Shown here piece by piece: positions 61,171 to 64,000 of a stretch of DNA of 64,000 nucleotides (positions within the stretch are counted from its first letter, which is position 1; each line of letters begins with the position of its first letter). The DNA is from Bradyrhizobium liaoningense (GTDB taxonomy: Bacteria; Pseudomonadota; Alphaproteobacteria; Rhizobiales; Xanthobacteraceae). The notes beneath the pieces are model-generated. The model ran no database searches and was not told where the DNA came from. It was given only the letters and a program-made list of their open reading frames with translations. The stretch covers positions 1-64,000 of the forward strand of contig NZ_JAFCJT010000026.1 of assembly GCF_018130785.1 (NCBI RefSeq), read 5' to 3'. A program made the position numbers and the translations under genes.

Positions 61171-62190
61171 CTAGCGCTGCGGCTTGCGCTCGATCGGATC
61201 GATGTCGATCGCCCGCAGGCGGCCGAGCCGCAGCACGTCCATGGCGAGCCGCCGGCCGATCCGGTCGCGGTCGAGCACGCGGATCAGATCGTCGACGCCG
61301 TTGATCTCGACGCCGTCGAGCTTGATGACGACGTCGCCGGGCACCAGGCCCGCCTTCGCCGCCGGTCCATCGGGCTCGATCTGCATCAGCAGCGCGCCCA
61401 TCTTGTTCTCGACCCCGGCCAGCACGGCGTGCCGCCGCGGGACCGGCGCGGTCTGTCCGGCCACGCCGATATAGGCGCGGCGAACATAGCCGTGGCGGAT
61501 GATCTCCGACAGCACGAATTGCGCGGTGTTGCTGGCGACCGCGAAGCAAATGCCTTGCGCGCCATTGATGATGGCGGTGTTGATGCCGATCACCTCCGCA
61601 TTCGACGACACCAGCGGGCCGCCGGAATTACCGGGATTGAGCGCGGCATCGGTCTGGATCACGTCCTCGATGGTGCGTCCGCTCACCGAGCGGATCGAAC
61701 GCCCGAGCGCCGAGACCACGCCGGCGGTGACGGTCGATTCGAAGCCGAGCGGATTGCCGATTGCGATCACGAGCTGGCCGCGCTTGAGGCTCTTGGAATT
61801 GCCGAGCGCGGCATAGGGCAGATCGCGCACGCCATTGGCGCGCAGCAGCGCCAGATCGGTATCGGGATCGACGCCGAGCACCCGGGCGTCGCCGACATGG
61901 CCCTCGACGTCGCGCAGCCGGATCTCCCTGGAGGCGCCGACCACATGGCTATTGGTGAGCACGAGCCCGTCCGGCGAGATCACAATGCCGGAGCCGAGCC
62001 CGCCGCGCTCGCGGCCGTTCGGCACCTTTGGCCCGGTCTCGACACGCACGACCGCGGGACCGACACGGTCGGTCACGTCGATCACGGCATTGGAATAGGC
62101 ATCCAGCAGGCCTCGGTCATTGTCCGTGGCAGCCGCCGTCGTTCGCGATGACGATCCGTCATCGGCGACTTCTGAGGTAAAATCCAGCAT
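61171..62190 (-). CDS. S1C-family trypsin-like protease with one PDZ domain
   Basis: 339 residues. The catalytic triad is His82 (TNSHVV), Asp112 (DTDLALL) and Ser189 (NPGNSGGPL). One PDZ domain follows from about residue 235 with GALLMQIEPDGPAAKAGL. The N-terminus (MLDFTSEVADDGSSSRTTAA) is acidic and lacks a signal or membrane helix, unlike DegP/DegQ, so it is probably cytosolic. It ends 59 bases before the flavoprotein gene. Confidence 0.9.
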   Translation of the reverse strand: MLDFTSEVADDGSSSRTTAAATDNDRGLLDAYSNAVIDVTDRVGPAVVRVETGPKVPNGRERGGLGSGIVISPDGLVLTNSHVVGASREIRLRDVEGHVGDARVLGVDPDTDLALLRANGVRDLPYAALGNSKSLKRGQLVIAIGNPLGFESTVTAGVVSALGRSIRSVSGRTIEDVIQTDAALNPGNSGGPLVSSNAEVIGINTAIINGAQGICFAVASNTAQFVLSEIIRHGYVRRAYIGVAGQTAPVPRRHAVLAGVENKMGALLMQIEPDGPAAKAGLVPGDVVIKLDGVEINGVDDLIRVLDRDRIGRRLAMDVLRLGRLRAIDIDPIERKPQR

Positions 62191-62295
62191 GGCAAGAGTC
62201 CTTGAGGCTCACACAGATGGTGGCCTGTTCCCTGCCGCGCAAGTGTCCCGCCGGGAGCGCAAGGCTGGACTGCCAGTGCTTGACTACCCGGGTGG

Positions 62296-62745
62296 CTAGG
62301 TCGCCCGCCGCAACGTGCCGGCCCTCTCCTTGACCGGGTCGAGCAACGACCAGTCGCCGTCCGGGAGCACATAGCCCTTGGGAAACGGCGCGCGCAGCTC
62401 CAGCCCGAGCGAGCGCAGCACGCGGTCGTCGCGGTAGTAGCATTGCAGGACGATGCGGACGAGCGTTGCCGCGGCCGCGCCGCCTGAGCTTCGAAACTCC
62501 TGCGCCACCGCATCGCGCCTCGCAGCATCGAGTTCGGCAAGCGGCTGACCTGCCAGCCGCGCCAGATGATCCAGCGCCGCCGCCACCAGTTTGGTGTCGC
62601 GCCCCAGCGTCGCCAGCATGTCGGCCTGGATCGCAGGATCGTCGGCACCGGGCACCTTGTACTCGTCGCTGGCGGGCACGATCATGCCGGCGATGGTGCG
62701 GAGATCGTCGCGTTGGACGCGCGTGAGCTGATTGTCTGCGGACAT
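62296..62745 (-). CDS. Gluconate 2-dehydrogenase subunit 3 family protein
   Basis: 149 residues. It resembles the small (gamma) subunit of membrane-bound gluconate 2-dehydrogenase and GMC-type dehydrogenases; there is no Tat signal here, while many subunit-3 proteins carry one. The start at 62745 has TGAGG upstream and lies seven bases after the GMC stop; a TTG at 62772 would overlap that gene. It is translated just after the GMC subunit and probably binds it. Confidence 0.87.
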   Translation of the reverse strand: MSADNQLTRVQRDDLRTIAGMIVPASDEYKVPGADDPAIQADMLATLGRDTKLVAAALDHLARLAGQPLAELDAARRDAVAQEFRSSGGAAAATLVRIVLQCYYRDDRVLRSLGLELRAPFPKGYVLPDGDWSLLDPVKERAGTLRRAT

Positions 62746-62752
62746 GACGGCC

Positions 62753-64000
62753 TCAGTCGAACAAGTTTGCAAGACGCTGCTTCATCTGATCGGCGATGTA
62801 GAGCGCGAGGGCCTGGATGGTGGACGTCGGGTTCACGCCGCCCGAGGTGACGAAGATGCTGCCGTCGACGATGAAGAGGTTCTTCACGTCGTGCGTGCGG
62901 CCCCATTCGTTGACGACGGAGCGTTCGGGGTCGGTGCCCATCCGCGCGGTGCCGAGCAGATGCCAGCCGCCCCACGGGATCGGCGAGTTGACGCATATGT
63001 CGGTCGCCCCCGCCGTCTCAAGAATCTCCCGGCCACGCGCGAGCGCATGCTCCATCATCTTCCGGCTGTTCTCACTGATCGTGTAGTCGATCTTCGGCGC
63101 GGGAATGCCGTGGCTGTCCTTCATGACAGGGTCGAGCGTGACCTGGTTATGCTCTTCCGGCAGGTCCTCGCAGATCGCGGAAAATCCGAGCCGATGGCCG
63201 TTGAGCTTGCGGAACACGCGGTGATGATCCTCGCCCCACGGCAGGATGCCCTTTTGCTCGCTGACGACAGCCTCGAACACCGGCCCGGCGCCGCGCACGA
63301 ACTGGACGCCATAGCCGCGCACGAAGCCGCGCGACAGGTCGGTGTCATACCATTCCTTGCTCCACAGGCAGGTCGGCGGCGCACGGTTGCTATCGGTCGG
63401 CTCCTTCACATAGCCGTAGATCTGCGCATAGGGATGGAACATCAGGTTCTTGCCGACGAGGCCCGACGAATTGGCAAGACCGTGCGGGAAGCGGTTGGAT
63501 GCCGAGTTGAGCAGCAGCCGCGGCGTGCCGACGCCGTTGCAGGCAATGATGACGACATGCGCGGGCTGGAACTGCTCGACGCCGTCCTTGTCGTAATAGA
63601 CCACGCCCGAAGCCATGCCGCTCTCGTCGGTGGTGATCTCGCGCACCCGGCAATGCGTGCGAAGCTCGACGCCGGCGCGGATCGCGTGCGGCCAATAGGT
63701 GATGTCGGTCGAGGACTTTGCGCCTTGCGCGCAGGCCGGCGTGCAATGACCGAGATTGATGCAGCGCGCGCGGCCCTCATAGTCCATTGTCGCAACCGTC
63801 GTATCGGACGGCCACCAGTGCCAGCCGAGCTCGTTCATGGCCTTGCCAATGATCGCACCGGACAATCCAAGCGGCTGCTGCGGCATCGGCGGATGCGTCA
63901 GCGGCGAGAGCGGATCCCCTGATAGCCCCGAGGTCCCCATGATGCGGTCGTTCTCTTCGAAGAACGGGGTCAGCGCGTCGTAGTCGATCGGCCAGTCGTC
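62753..64000 (-). CDS. GMC oxidoreductase, 5' part outside the window
   Basis: 415 residues are in the window and the frame stays open to the right edge (DWPIDYDALTPFFEENDRIM just inside it), so the N-terminal FAD-binding motif is missing from view. The C-terminal GMC signature includes PIPWGGWHLLGTARMGTDPE and the DGSIFVTSGGVNPTSTIQAL end. It is probably the large subunit of a gluconate- or sugar-dehydrogenase-like complex with the following subunit 3. The cytochrome c subunit is not seen. Confidence 0.9.
   Translation of the reverse strand, partial: DDWPIDYDALTPFFEENDRIMGTSGLSGDPLSPLTHPPMPQQPLGLSGAIIGKAMNELGWHWWPSDTTVATMDYEGRARCINLGHCTPACAQGAKSSTDITYWPHAIRAGVELRTHCRVREITTDESGMASGVVYYDKDGVEQFQPAHVVIIACNGVGTPRLLLNSASNRFPHGLANSSGLVGKNLMFHPYAQIYGYVKEPTDSNRAPPTCLWSKEWYDTDLSRGFVRGYGVQFVRGAGPVFEAVVSEQKGILPWGEDHHRVFRKLNGHRLGFSAICEDLPEEHNQVTLDPVMKDSHGIPAPKIDYTISENSRKMMEHALARGREILETAGATDICVNSPIPWGGWHLLGTARMGTDPERSVVNEWGRTHDVKNLFIVDGSIFVTSGGVNPTSTIQALALYIADQMKQRLANLFD

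Noticed and set aside
1..64000. tRNA, rRNA, CRISPR, insertion sequence or phage genes
   Set aside because: I read both strands for cloverleaf-like and array-like patterns and for transposase-like proteins and found none that I could support.

Overview
The window is GC-rich alphaproteobacterial chromosome and almost certainly comes from Bradyrhizobium or a very close relative. The strongest evidence is a complete microaerobic respiration block: fixNOQP, fixGHIS, fixL, fixJ, an orphan receiver gene and a CRP/FNR gene. Its FixL and FixK2 proteins follow the known B. japonicum/diazoefficiens proteins almost residue for residue (heme His200, Arg220 and kinase His291 of FixL; the redox-sensitive Cys of FixK2 in a 232-residue protein). 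Several dispersed palindromic repeats of the kind seen between Bradyrhizobium genes support the same assignment. I found no rRNA, tRNA, CRISPR array, insertion sequence or phage gene.

Layout. 0.1-6.6 kb: an MpaB-like DUF2236 protein and a patatin phospholipase beside a divergent LysR regulator, a peroxiredoxin, a small secreted protein, a cupin and an MFS carrier. 6.6-19.8 kb: the micro-oxic block. fixS-fixI-fixH-fixG and fixP-fixQ-fixO-fixN read leftwards, then a CBS protein and a universal stress protein, also leftwards; fixL-fixJ-receiver-fixK2 read rightwards. 19.8-27 kb: a leftward operon (ABC exporter, glycogen-debranching-like hydrolase, PRC-barrel protein, MFS carrier) and a divergent family-4 glycosyltransferase. 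27-34.4 kb: alkylsulfatase, a TRAP transporter with fused DctQM, a Tam-like methyltransferase and an unusual SDR. 34.4-38.1 kb: small poorly known genes (UBP-type zinc finger, membrane proteins, an exported ClpP-fold protein, a Gly/Tyr-rich secreted protein) among palindromic repeats. 38.1-42.4 kb: an isocitrate/isopropylmalate-type dehydrogenase, an MFS exporter and a B12-binding radical SAM protein.

42.7-48.7 kb: the most interesting cluster. A two-subunit molybdenum hydroxylase is followed by a flavocytochrome-c-type flavoprotein and by soxX, soxY, soxZ and soxA, with no soxB and no soxCD in the window; its SoxY lacks the normal Gly-Gly-Cys-Gly-Gly tail. 48.8-51.9 kb: a sugar-type ABC importer without an ATPase gene. 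51.9-54.3 kb: an NCS2-type permease with a biuret-hydrolase-like enzyme. 54.5-59.1 kb: a hot-dog-like protein divergent from a giant indolepyruvate ferredoxin oxidoreductase. 59.4-64 kb: a KstD-like flavoprotein, a leaderless HtrA-type protease and a gluconate-dehydrogenase-like pair; the GMC subunit runs off the right edge.

How the parts work together: low oxygen relieves inhibition of the FixL kinase, FixL phosphorylates FixJ, FixJ activates fixK2, and FixK2 binds TTGA-N6-TCAA boxes. Such boxes stand 57-58 bases before the starts of fixN and fixG, switching on the cbb3 oxidase (FixNOQP) and its copper/assembly proteins (FixGHIS). A near-match lies before the usp-CBS pair, a perfect palindrome lies before the Gly/Tyr-rich secreted protein at 37 kb, and a weak match lies before the molybdenum hydroxylase.
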